Assembly: GCA_021151525.1 (NCBI GenBank)
Contig: JAGKXD010000112.1
Location: 1 to 12,967, forward strand
Direction: 5' to 3'
DNA length: 12,967 nucleotides
Source of the DNA: Cellvibrionaceae bacterium
Lineage (GTDB): Bacteria > Pseudomonadota > Gammaproteobacteria > Pseudomonadales > Cellvibrionaceae
Below, one piece after another: positions 1 through 7,044 of the stretch (position 1 is its first letter; every line of letters starts with the position of its first letter). The notes under the pieces are model-generated. The model was not told the origin of the DNA, made no database searches, and worked only from the letters and a program-made list of their open reading frames with translations. Made by a program: the position numbers and the translations under genes.

Positions 1-454
1 ATGCAACACCATACAAACCGCCGACCAATTCATCTTCAAGCCAAACCTCCACAGAGTGTGCGTAACCGCGAACATGTAGTGCTGTGTAACCCGCAATTAC
101 ATCCTTGCTAATCCAGGTACTATTGGCGTAACTGCGCGGCGCGGCGCAGGCCCGCATCACTTGCGTGAAGCATCGATCAAATGTTACGCGATATGCAGCC
201 TGTCGCAGTGTTTTACGCAAGCTCCGGGAAATATGCAGATCCTTAGGGAAAATAACCGTGCGCGGGTTGGGGCTCCACCACAGAATTGGATCGCCGGCAC
301 TAAACCAGGGGAAAATTCCATACCGATAAGCTGCCAATATCCGGTCTGGCGACAGATCACCGCCCGCAGCTAAGAGGCCATCCGGTTCCTCCAGGGCAAA
401 TTCTGTCGACGGGAAACTTAAGCTGTGGGGATTGAGCCAAGGGATGTGAGCCAT
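1..454 (-). CDS. aat: Leucyl/phenylalanyl-tRNA-protein transferase, N-terminal part (cut by window edge)
   Basis: Reading the minus strand from the ATG at 454-452 gives 151 codons without a stop, running off the left edge. The product moves Leu or Phe from charged tRNA to the N-terminus of proteins that begin with Lys or Arg, marking them for ClpS/ClpAP degradation (N-degron pathway, cytoplasm). Recognisable family blocks are MAHIPWLNP at the start, GLLAAGGDLSP (about 26-36), YGIFPWF followed by PILWWSPNPR (about 45-65), and NSTWI followed by VEVW and LVGGLYGVA near the cut (about 111-151). The family is about 230 residues long, so roughly the last third lies outside the window. No clear Shine-Dalgarno precedes the ATG; the start is chosen because the protein begins exactly as homologues do. 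Codons look normal and there is no frameshift. Confidence 0.95.
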   Translation of the reverse strand, partial: MAHIPWLNPHSLSFPSTEFALEEPDGLLAAGGDLSPDRILAAYRYGIFPWFSAGDPILWWSPNPRTVIFPKDLHISRSLRKTLRQAAYRVTFDRCFTQVMRACAAPRSYANSTWISKDVIAGYTALHVRGYAHSVEVWLEDELVGGLYGVA

Positions 455-513
455 AGAAGATTTAAATTCGTATATTCAAAGCTAGCCAGGTAACTGTTTA
501 TTAATAAGAAGAT

Positions 514-531
514 GGTTATAGTCACATAACC
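514..531. promoter_or_regulatory. Perfect inverted repeat, possible operator upstream of prkA
   Basis: GGTTAT at 514-519 and ATAACC at 526-531 are exact reverse complements separated by 6 nt. The 18-bp dyad has the size of a dimeric regulator site. It lies about 155 bp before the sigma-S-like -10 and about 60 bp after the aat start codon. It does not match the NtrC consensus. The regulator is unknown, and chance occurrence in AT-rich DNA is possible. Confidence 0.35.
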
Positions 532-575
532 TTTGGGGTTTTGTAATCACACCGATGTAAAAAATATAAACAAGT

Positions 576-591
576 TGGCGTGATTTTTGTG
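576..591 (+). promoter_or_regulatory. Weak sigma-54-like -24/-12 match upstream of prkA
   Basis: TGGC at 576-579 is followed at the right distance by TTGTG at 587-591, so GG and G-T are 10 nt apart. The consensus needs GC at -12 and this has GT, so the match is imperfect. It is noted because E. coli yeaGH belongs to the NtrC/sigma-54 nitrogen-starvation response; that knowledge, not the sequence alone, is the reason to list it. Confidence 0.2.
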
Positions 592-668
592 TGTAATTCA
601 TGGTGAGGTGGATAAAAGCAAAAGTGTCAATAATTTGAATTTTATTGCGGTACGCCTCGATTTTTACA

Positions 669-679
669 GCTATGCTTAA
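669..679 (+). promoter_or_regulatory. Sigma-S-like extended -10 element for the prkA operon
   Basis: GCTATGCTTAA matches the sigma-S extended -10 consensus KCTAYACTTAA at 10 of 11 positions, including the C before the hexamer and the downstream TTAA. The hexamer TATGCT is at 671-676. There is no good -35 at 17 bp (TTGCGG at 645-650 is 20 bp away), which sigma S tolerates. It predicts a start near 683 and a leader of about 110 nt. E. coli yeaGH is known to depend on RpoS, which fits. Confidence 0.5.
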
Positions 680-791
680 GCAAAGGTTTGAAATTGATAG
701 TAATTGTTTTTCAGCATCGGTTTATATGTGTTTGCAACGCGACTTTTACGTTGTAGCAATTGCAGGTTTAATCGCTTAGTTGAGGTAAATT

Positions 792-2714
792 ATGAGCATT
801 TTCAGTCACTACCGTGAGCGTTATGAAGCCACTCAGCAGGAAGAGCTAAGCATCAAGGAATATTTGGATTTATGTAAAAAAGATCCCAGCGTTTATGCCT
901 CCGCTGCCGAGCGTATGCTTATGGCTATCGGAGAGCCGGAAATGGTCGATACTGCTTCCGATCCTCGTCTCAGTCGCATCTTCTCCAACAAAATGATCAA
1001 GCGCTACAAAGCCTTTGGTGATTTTTACGGCATGGAAGAATGCATTCAACAGATAGTGTCGTTTTTCAAACATGCAGCGCAAGGTTTGGAAGAGAAGAAA
1101 CAAATTCTTTATTTACTCGGGCCTGTGGGTGGCGGTAAATCATCACTAGCAGAAATGCTAAAAACCTTGATGGAAAAAATGCCCATCTACTGCATTAAAG
1201 GCTCTCCTGTATTTGAGTCACCTCTGGGGTTATTTAACCCTGAAGAGGATGGAAAAATTTTGCTTGAGGATTACGGTATCCCAAGCCGCTATATTAAAAC
1301 CATCATGTCGCCTTGGGCTGCAAAACGTTTGCAAGAGTTTCATGGTGACATCACGCAATTTAAAGTCGTAAAAGTTTATCCATCCATTCTCAACCAAATT
1401 GCAATTACCAAAACTGAGCCGGGCGATGAAAACAACCAAGACATTTCATCGCTCGTGGGTAAAGTTGATATTCGCCAGTTAGAAGAATTTCCACAAAACG
1501 ACCCTGATGCCTACAGCTTCAGTGGCGGTCTGTGCCGCGCGAACCAAGGTTTGATGGAATTTGTGGAAATGTTCAAAGCGCCAATTAAAGTGCTGCATCC
1601 TTTATTAACGGCAACCCAAGAAGGTAACTTCAACAGTACCGAAGGTTTGGGCGCAATTCCGTTTGATGGAATTATTTTGGCGCACTCCAACGAATCTGAA
1701 TGGCAGAACTTCCGCAACAACAAAAACAATGAGGCTTTTATTGATCGTGTTTACATTGTCAAAGTACCTTATTGCTTGCGAGTTAAAGAAGAGATGCAGA
1801 TTTACGAAAAACTGTTGCAAAACAGTTCTCTGTCAAAAGCGCCTTGCGCACCAGATACTTTACGCATGCTTGCTCAGTTCTCAGTGTTGTCTCGTATTAA
1901 AGAACCAGAAAATTCCAACGTCTATTCCAAAATGCGGGTATACGATGGTGAAAACTTAAAAGATACAGACCCTAAAGCAAAATCTTTGCAAGAGTATAAA
2001 GATGCCGCGGGGGTTGATGAAGGTATGACAGGTCTATCTACTCGCTTCGCCTTTAAGATTTTATCCAAGGTATTTAATTTTGATCCTACAGAAATTGCAG
2101 CTAACCCCGTGCACTTAATGTACGTGCTTGAGCAACAAATCGAGCAGGAACAATTCCCCAAAGAGGTGCAAGAAAAATATCTCAATGGTCTAAAAGAATA
2201 CATTTCGCCCAAGTATGTAGACTTTATTGGCAAAGAAATCCAAACCGCCTATTTGGAATCTTATGCCGAGTATGGTCAAAATATTTTTGATCGCTACGTA
2301 ACCTATGCGGATTTCTGGATTCAGGATCAAGAGTATCGCGATCATGAAACCGGTGAAATTCTCAATCGCGCTTCTTTAAATGAAGAACTGGAGAAAATTG
2401 AGAAACCTGCGGGCATTAGCAATCCAAAAGATTTCCGCAATGAGATTGTGAACTTTGTATTGCGTGCGAAAGCGAATAATTCTGGTAAGAGCCCGGATTG
2501 GCGCAGTTACGAAAAGTTGCGCACTGTTATCGAGAAGAAAATGTTCTCTAACACTGAAGATCTCTTGCCGGTAATTTCATTTAATGCGAAAGCATCCGCA
2601 CAAGACAAGAAAAAACATCAAGACTTTGTACAGCGCATGGTGGAGCGTGGTTATACCGAGAAACAAGTTCGTTTGTTGTCTGAATGGTATTTGCGTGTTA
2701 GAAAATCGCAGTAG
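792..2714 (+). CDS. prkA: PrkA family serine protein kinase (YeaG)
   Basis: 640 residues, close to E. coli YeaG (about 644), so full length. The N-terminal part is a AAA+-type module: Walker A GPVGGGKS at 110-117 with Lys116, then the conserved segment GLCRANQGLMEFVEMFK (about 246-262) and a sensor-like AHSNESEW (297-304). The C-terminal third (from about residue 400) corresponds to the PrkA kinase domain, which has only distant similarity to eukaryotic kinases. Family members phosphorylate serine/threonine and act in the cytoplasm in starvation, stationary phase and (in Bacillus) sporulation; E. coli YeaG is needed for survival of nitrogen starvation. The start is supported by GAGG at 782-785, 6 nt before the ATG. 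It is the first gene of an operon with yeaH and spoVR, the usual partners. No truncation or odd codon use is seen. Confidence 0.96.
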   Translation: MSIFSHYRERYEATQQEELSIKEYLDLCKKDPSVYASAAERMLMAIGEPEMVDTASDPRLSRIFSNKMIKRYKAFGDFYGMEECIQQIVSFFKHAAQGLEEKKQILYLLGPVGGGKSSLAEMLKTLMEKMPIYCIKGSPVFESPLGLFNPEEDGKILLEDYGIPSRYIKTIMSPWAAKRLQEFHGDITQFKVVKVYPSILNQIAITKTEPGDENNQDISSLVGKVDIRQLEEFPQNDPDAYSFSGGLCRANQGLMEFVEMFKAPIKVLHPLLTATQEGNFNSTEGLGAIPFDGIILAHSNESEWQNFRNNKNNEAFIDRVYIVKVPYCLRVKEEMQIYEKLLQNSSLSKAPCAPDTLRMLAQFSVLSRIKEPENSNVYSKMRVYDGENLKDTDPKAKSLQEYKDAAGVDEGMTGLSTRFAFKILSKVFNFDPTEIAANPVHLMYVLEQQIEQEQFPKEVQEKYLNGLKEYISPKYVDFIGKEIQTAYLESYAEYGQNIFDRYVTYADFWIQDQEYRDHETGEILNRASLNEELEKIEKPAGISNPKDFRNEIVNFVLRAKANNSGKSPDWRSYEKLRTVIEKKMFSNTEDLLPVISFNAKASAQDKKKHQDFVQRMVERGYTEKQVRLLSEWYLRVRKSQ

Positions 2715-2724
2715 TTTTTAAGTA

Positions 2725-2763
2725 GGGAATCGTCATCCCCGCTGCGCGAGGATGACGATTCCC
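2725..2763. repeat. Long perfect hairpin between prkA and yeaH (REP-like or processing/attenuation element)
   Basis: Arms at 2725-2738 and 2750-2763 are 14-nt exact reverse complements (GGGAATCGTCATCC and its partner). After one C-A mismatch the stem continues for three more pairs (2740-2742 with 2746-2748) around a TGC triloop. It starts 10 nt after the prkA stop. No T-run follows, so it is not a standard rho-independent terminator. GTCATCCCCGC-type palindromes are common as dispersed intergenic repeats in proteobacteria, but no second copy is in this window. It could stabilise the prkA 3' end or set unequal expression of prkA and yeaH. Confidence 0.75.
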
Positions 2764-2822
2764 AGTTAAGCGGGCGATGGATGTTAAAGAAAGTTTTAAT
2801 TTTCTTTGTATAAGGGTTAAGC

Positions 2823-4094
2823 ATGAGTTATATCATCGATAGACGCCTTAACGCTAAACACAAGAGTGCTGTGAATCGTCAACGATTTTTACGGCGCTAT
2901 AGAGAACAAATCCAAAAATCCGTTTCTGATGCTGTAAGCAGCCGTTCTATTAAAGATATTGATAAGGGCGGTAAGGTCAGCATTCCTACCAAAGATATTG
3001 GCGAGCCGGTTATTCACCACGGTAATGGCGGCCACAACACTCGCGTACTTCCCGGCAACAAACAATTCTCTACTGGCGACAAAGTTAACCGGCCACAGGG
3101 TGGGGCAGGTGGTGGTGGAAAAAATGCCAGTGATTCTGGTGAAGGCGAAGATGATTTTTCATTCACGCTTTCGCAAGAAGAATTTCTAGATTTTATGTTT
3201 GATGGTTTGGAGTTGCCGAATTTAATCAAGCGTCAGCTTTCTGGAATAGAAGAATTTAAGAAAGTACGCGGCGGGATCGCCAACGAAGGGCAGCCGGGGC
3301 GTATCAATATTGTTCGCTCCTTACGCGCCGCTAATATGCGCCGCATCGCGTTGACTGCGGGTAAACGCAAACGTTTATTAGAGCTGGAAGCGCAATTGAA
3401 TCTGCTTGATCAGGCGGAAGAATCTAAACGCGATTTGGTTAAGCGCCAAGCTTTGCTTGAAGAAATGGCAAAGCTATCCCAAGCGATAAAGCGTACGCCT
3501 TGGTTGGATACCTTTGATTTAAAATACAATCTGCAAATCAAACAACCCATCCCTCGCTCAAAAGCCGTCATGTTTTGCATTATGGATGTGTCTGGTTCTA
3601 TGGATCAGGCCACCAAAGATATTGCCAAACGCTTCTTTATTTTGTTGTATTTGTTTTTGCAACGTAATTACGAAAAAACCGATATTGTATTTATTCGCCA
3701 TCACACCAGCGCTAAAGAAGTTGATGAGGATGAGTTTTTTCATTCGCGTGAAACTGGCGGAACGGTTGTGTCCAGTTCGTTGAGGCTTATGCAGGAAATT
3801 ATTGAAGATCGCTATTCACCAAATGAGTGGAATATCTATGGTGCGCAAGCTTCCGATGGCGATAACTGGGGTGACGACTCTGCAACCTGTAAAGAGTTAA
3901 TGGGCGAACGTTTGCTGCCTTTGTGCCAATACTATTCCTATATTGAAATTACGCCTAATGAGCACCAAGCCTTATGGCGAACCTACGAGGAGATTCAGAG
4001 CGAACATCCCGATAAGTTTTCGTTGCAGCACATTATTGGTGTTGAAGATATTTATCCTGTCTTTCGTGAACTTTTTCATAAGAAGGTCGCATGA
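2823..4094 (+). CDS. yeaH: YeaH/YhbH family protein (DUF444, VWA-like)
   Basis: 423 residues, close to E. coli YeaH (about 427). The basic N-terminus (MSYIIDRRLNAKHKSAVNRQ) is typical of DUF444. A Gly-rich flexible stretch lies at about 92-100, an acidic patch follows at 106-111, and a charged helical, possibly coiled, segment at about 184-222. The C-terminal half is von Willebrand A-like, with a MIDAS motif DVSGS at 255-259, a conserved TGGT at 311-314 and an Asp-rich DGDNWGDD at 345-352, so it probably binds a divalent metal and a protein partner. The exact role is unknown; it works genetically with PrkA and SpoVR. AAGGG at 2812-2816 lies 6 nt before the ATG. It is separated from prkA by 108 nt that include the hairpin, and its TGA overlaps the spoVR ATG. 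Confidence 0.95.
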   Translation: MSYIIDRRLNAKHKSAVNRQRFLRRYREQIQKSVSDAVSSRSIKDIDKGGKVSIPTKDIGEPVIHHGNGGHNTRVLPGNKQFSTGDKVNRPQGGAGGGGKNASDSGEGEDDFSFTLSQEEFLDFMFDGLELPNLIKRQLSGIEEFKKVRGGIANEGQPGRINIVRSLRAANMRRIALTAGKRKRLLELEAQLNLLDQAEESKRDLVKRQALLEEMAKLSQAIKRTPWLDTFDLKYNLQIKQPIPRSKAVMFCIMDVSGSMDQATKDIAKRFFILLYLFLQRNYEKTDIVFIRHHTSAKEVDEDEFFHSRETGGTVVSSSLRLMQEIIEDRYSPNEWNIYGAQASDGDNWGDDSATCKELMGERLLPLCQYYSYIEITPNEHQALWRTYEEIQSEHPDKFSLQHIIGVEDIYPVFRELFHKKVA

Positions 4095-5620
4095 AACCAA
4101 CAGATAATCGCAATAAGTCCGCTAAAGCCACTCCCTTGTTCACTTCATCGGAGTGGAATTTTGAATTGATTCGTGAATGCGACCAAGCGATTGGTGAAAT
4201 TGCCAAAGAGTTTGGTCTTGATACCTATCCCAATCAAATTGAAGTGATTAGCTCTGAACAAATGATGGATGCCTATGCGGCGGTGGGAATGCCGATTGGT
4301 TATCATCACTGGTCGTACGGTAAGCAATTTCTCAGCACAGAGAATTCCTATAAGCGCGGGCAAATGGGGTTGGCTTATGAAATTGTCATTAACTCCAATC
4401 CTTGCATCGCTTATTTAATGGAAGAAAATACTATGACAATGCAGGCCTTGGTGATTGCCCATGCCTGCTATGGTCACAACTCCTTTTTTAAAGGTAATTA
4501 TTTATTTAAAACCTGGACTGATGCCGATTCCATTATTGACTATTTGGTCTTTGCGAAAAACTATATCAGCAAGTGTGAAGAGCGTTACGGTATCGCAGAA
4601 GTTGAAGCAATTCTTGATTCGTGTCATGCATTAATGAATTATGGTGTTGATCGCTACAAGCGCCCTTATCCTATTTCTGCGCACGATGAAGAGTTACGCC
4701 AAGCTGAGCGTGAAGAGTATTTGCAAAAACAAGTGAATGATTTGTGGCGAACTATTCCTAAATCCACCAGCGGTAAAGCCGAAAAAAATGTACCGCGTTT
4801 CCCCTCTGAACCGCAGGAAAATATTTTATATTTTCTGGAGAAAAACTCCCCCTTGTTAGAGCCTTGGCAGCGGGAAGTCATTCGTATTGTACGAAAGATT
4901 GCCCAGTACTTTTATCCGCAACGCCAAACCCAAGTAATGAATGAAGGTTGGGCGTGTTTTTGGCATTACACTCTGTTGAATGAAATGTACAACCGCGGTT
5001 TAGTAACCGATGGATTTATATTGGAGTTTTTGCAATCACACACCAGTGTAATTGCGCAGCCTGCTTACGATAGTCCTTATTTCAGCGGCATTAACCCTTA
5101 TACCTTGGGCTTTGCCATGATGATGGATATTCGCCGTATTTGTGAAAATCCTACTGCCGAGGATCGTGACTGGTTTCCGGATATTGCTGGCAGCAATTGG
5201 AATGAAACCTTACATTTTGCAATGCGCAATTTTAAAGACGAGAGTTTTATTCTTCAGTTTTTATCGCCCAAAGTTATGCGCGATTTAAAACTATTCAGCA
5301 TTGTTGATGATGATCAAGAAGAGAAAATTGAAATATCTGCAATTCATGATGAAAGTGGATTTAAGAAATTGCGCGAGACTCTAGCGGGGCAATACAATTT
5401 GGGGAATCGTGAACCCAATATTCAAGTTTATAGTGTTAATGTTCGCGGTGATCGCGCTTTAACCTTGCATCACACCATGCACAATAGGAAACCTTTGGCG
5501 GAGTCTGCTGATGAAGTTTTAAAACATTTGCACCGCTTGTGGGGGTTCGATGTGCATTTACACTCATTAGATGGTAATGAAATCAAACAGAGTTTTCACT
5601 GCCCACCAATCGCAGAATAA
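4091..5620 (+). CDS. ycgB: SpoVR family protein (YcgB)
   Basis: 509 residues, about the length of E. coli YcgB (510). Family signatures are clear: MPIGYHHWSYGK (67-78), HACYGHNSFFK (124-134), NEGWACFWHY (284-293) and SGINPYTLGF (332-341). His124, His129, Glu285 and His292 could form a metal site, but this is inference. The Bacillus relative SpoVR is required for proper spore cortex; in non-sporing bacteria the protein is made with PrkA and YeaH in stationary phase and its activity is not established. The ATG at 4091 sits inside the ATGA that ends yeaH, with AGAAGG at 4081-4086 as ribosome site, so translation is probably coupled. Last gene of the operon; a strong terminator follows within 15 nt of its stop codon. 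Confidence 0.94.
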   Translation: MKPTDNRNKSAKATPLFTSSEWNFELIRECDQAIGEIAKEFGLDTYPNQIEVISSEQMMDAYAAVGMPIGYHHWSYGKQFLSTENSYKRGQMGLAYEIVINSNPCIAYLMEENTMTMQALVIAHACYGHNSFFKGNYLFKTWTDADSIIDYLVFAKNYISKCEERYGIAEVEAILDSCHALMNYGVDRYKRPYPISAHDEELRQAEREEYLQKQVNDLWRTIPKSTSGKAEKNVPRFPSEPQENILYFLEKNSPLLEPWQREVIRIVRKIAQYFYPQRQTQVMNEGWACFWHYTLLNEMYNRGLVTDGFILEFLQSHTSVIAQPAYDSPYFSGINPYTLGFAMMMDIRRICENPTAEDRDWFPDIAGSNWNETLHFAMRNFKDESFILQFLSPKVMRDLKLFSIVDDDQEEKIEISAIHDESGFKKLRETLAGQYNLGNREPNIQVYSVNVRGDRALTLHHTMHNRKPLAESADEVLKHLHRLWGFDVHLHSLDGNEIKQSFHCPPIAE

Positions 5621-5634
5621 TCTTGATACAAATG

Positions 5635-5664
5635 AAAAAGCCGCTCAAAAGAGCGGCTTTTTTT
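5635..5664. terminator. Bidirectional rho-independent terminator between spoVR and trxB
   Basis: The GC-rich stem AGCCGCTC (5639-5646) pairs with GAGCGGCT (5651-5658) around an AAAA loop. It is flanked by an A-run on the left (5635-5639) and seven T on the right (5658-5664), so it terminates in both directions. It begins 14 nt after the spoVR stop and ends 14 nt before the trxB stop codon, serving the two convergent units. Confidence 0.93.
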
Positions 5665-5678
5665 CGAACAAACAAAGC

Positions 5679-6626
5679 TTAGAGATCATCGAGATACTTT
5701 TCAGCATCCAGCGCCGCCATACAGCCTGCACCTGATGAAGTAATCGCTTGGCGATATACGTGGTCAGCAACATCACCTGCCGCAAATACACCGGGTACAT
5801 TGGTGGCTGTTGCATTGCCGTGTAAACCGCTTTGCACAATTAAGTAGCCATCTTTCATGTCCAGTTGGCCGGCGAAAATATCGGTGTTAGGTTTGTGACC
5901 AATCGCGATAAATACACCTGCAACGTCAATCTCCTGAGTTGCGCCATCTTGCGTGCTTTTTAAGCGCAAACCAGTTACGCCTGAATCGCCACCCAAAACT
6001 TCTTCCAGTTGATGATTCCAAATAATTTTAATGTTGCCGTTAGCCGCTTTTGCAAACAATTTATCTTGCAAAATTTTCTCTGACTTTAATTTATCGCGAC
6101 GGTGAATCAAAGTCACTTCGCTGGCAATGTTGGACAAATAAAGTGCTTCTTCAACAGCAGTATTACCGCCACCTACAACAGCAACTTTTTGGCCGCGGTA
6201 GAAGAAGCCGTCACAGGTTGCGCAAGCACTAACGCCGCGACCTTGGAAAGCTTCTTCAGATGGCAGGCCTAAATATTGTGCAGATGCGCCAGTCGCAATA
6301 ATCAGTGCGTCACAGGTGTAAGTGTTAGAGCCGATTAATTTGAATGGGCGCTCAGTCAACACAGTTTCATGAATGTGGTCGAAAATGATTTCAGTGTTGA
6401 AGCGTTCAGCGTGTTCCTGCATTTGCACCATCAAATCCGGGCCTTGCAAATCGTGAACACCACCTGGCCAGTTTTCCACTTCGGTAGTGGTGGTTAATTG
6501 ACCACCTTGTTGCATGCCGGTGATGATCACTGGTTTAAGGTTTGCGCGCGCAGCATAGATAGCGGCGGTGTAACCTGCTGGGCCTGAACCGAGAATAATT
6601 AAACGGTGATGTTGTACGTCGCTCAT
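5679..6626 (-). CDS. trxB: Thioredoxin reductase (NADPH)
   Basis: 315 residues, the usual length for low-molecular-weight bacterial TrxB. This cytoplasmic flavoprotein passes electrons from NADPH through FAD to a redox-active disulfide and then to thioredoxin. Visible motifs are the FAD-binding GSGPAG (13-18), the catalytic CATCDG with Cys135 and Cys138, the NADPH-binding GGGNTA (152-157) followed by HRRD (175-178), an ATGAS segment (111-115) and the second FAD motif with AAGDV (282-286). The start is fixed by AAGGA at 6637-6633, 6 nt before the ATG. It stands alone, convergent with the prkA operon and divergent from the DUF1289 gene. In many gammaproteobacteria trxB lies next to aat, as it nearly does here. 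Confidence 0.97.
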   Translation of the reverse strand: MSDVQHHRLIILGSGPAGYTAAIYAARANLKPVIITGMQQGGQLTTTTEVENWPGGVHDLQGPDLMVQMQEHAERFNTEIIFDHIHETVLTERPFKLIGSNTYTCDALIIATGASAQYLGLPSEEAFQGRGVSACATCDGFFYRGQKVAVVGGGNTAVEEALYLSNIASEVTLIHRRDKLKSEKILQDKLFAKAANGNIKIIWNHQLEEVLGGDSGVTGLRLKSTQDGATQEIDVAGVFIAIGHKPNTDIFAGQLDMKDGYLIVQSGLHGNATATNVPGVFAAGDVADHVYRQAITSSGAGCMAALDAEKYLDDL

Positions 6627-6695
6627 GGTGATTCCTTAGGCTTGTCGCTCAATAATGGGCTGGGTCTTCAAATAGGGTTTTGCTAATGTGGGGGC

Positions 6696-6724
6696 ATAAT
6701 AGGCCAATCCCAAGGGCGGCGCAA
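6696..6724 (-). promoter_or_regulatory. Candidate sigma-70 promoter of trxB
   Basis: On the minus strand TTGCGC (6724-6719) and TATTAT (6701-6696) are separated by exactly 17 nt. The -10 matches consensus at 5 of 6 positions and the -35 at only 3 of 6. It predicts a start near 6689 and a leader of about 60 nt. No better candidate is seen within the 210-base gap. Confidence 0.4.
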
Positions 6725-6792
6725 AATTGTCTGTGTTAATACGGGGCATTGGGGGAAGCTATCAATAGTCTTAGCCGCCGCGCTTGGTAAGA

Positions 6793-6803
6793 ACTACACT
6801 TAT
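6793..6803 (+). promoter_or_regulatory. Sigma-S-like -10 element for the DUF1289 gene
   Basis: ACTACACTTAT contains nine consecutive matches (CTACACTTA) to the sigma-S extended -10 consensus KCTAYACTTAA. The hexamer TACACT is at 6795-6800. A start near 6807 would give a leader of about 30 nt before the ATG at 6837. No -35 is seen at the proper distance. Confidence 0.4.
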
Positions 6804-6836
6804 ATCATTTGCCACATTCGGGATTTTCAACGATTT

Positions 6837-7037
6837 ATGTTTCAGCCGCCTGCCAAACCAATTGACTCACCTTGCGTACGCAATTGCTGTCTGAATGAAG
6901 ATGATATTTGTTTGGGGTGTGGCCGCAGCCTGCAGGAAATTACTCGTTGGAGCACAAGCAGCGATCTTGGGAAAGAAGCGATTTTGCGTTTAGCGGCAGA
7001 GCGTAGAGCCGCTATTAAGTTGCGCCAGCAAAGTTAA
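6837..7037 (+). CDS. DUF1289 family small cysteine-rich protein
   Basis: 66 residues. The core SPCVRNCCLNEDDICLGCGR (11-30) followed by SLQEITRW is the DUF1289 signature, with Cys13, Cys17, Cys25 and Cys28 spaced as in a small metal-binding knuckle and an extra Cys18. Zinc or iron-sulfur binding is inferred from cysteine spacing; the function of the family is unknown. The C-terminal part (about 44-66) is a basic, Arg-rich amphipathic helix. No good Shine-Dalgarno precedes the ATG (GGGA at 6820-6823 is 13 nt away), but no alternative start codon is present nearby in frame and the protein starts as relatives do. It is divergent from trxB and ends only 7 nt from the convergent GGDEF-EAL gene, with no strong terminator between them. 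Confidence 0.85.
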   Translation: MFQPPAKPIDSPCVRNCCLNEDDICLGCGRSLQEITRWSTSSDLGKEAILRLAAERRAAIKLRQQS

Positions 7038-7044
7038 TAATCCC

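Larger units (their letters stand above)
455..791. other. Intergenic regulatory region between divergent aat and prkA
   Basis: This 337-base stretch is AT-rich and has no convincing coding frame on either strand. It must hold the promoters of both divergent genes. Visible elements are a perfect 6-6-6 inverted repeat at 514-531, a weak sigma-54-like match at 576-591, a sigma-S-like extended -10 at 669-679, and a short leader hairpin at 733-755 (7 pairs with one G-U, 9-nt loop) followed by the palindrome GCAATTGC at 756-763. I saw no convincing promoter for aat on the minus strand. Confidence 0.7.

Noticed and set aside
161..373. 70-residue plus-strand open frame
   Set aside because: It lies wholly antisense to the recognisable aat coding sequence and its translation resembles no family.
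1922..2233. 103-residue minus-strand open frame
   Set aside because: Antisense to prkA, Cys/Ser-rich shadow with no family likeness.
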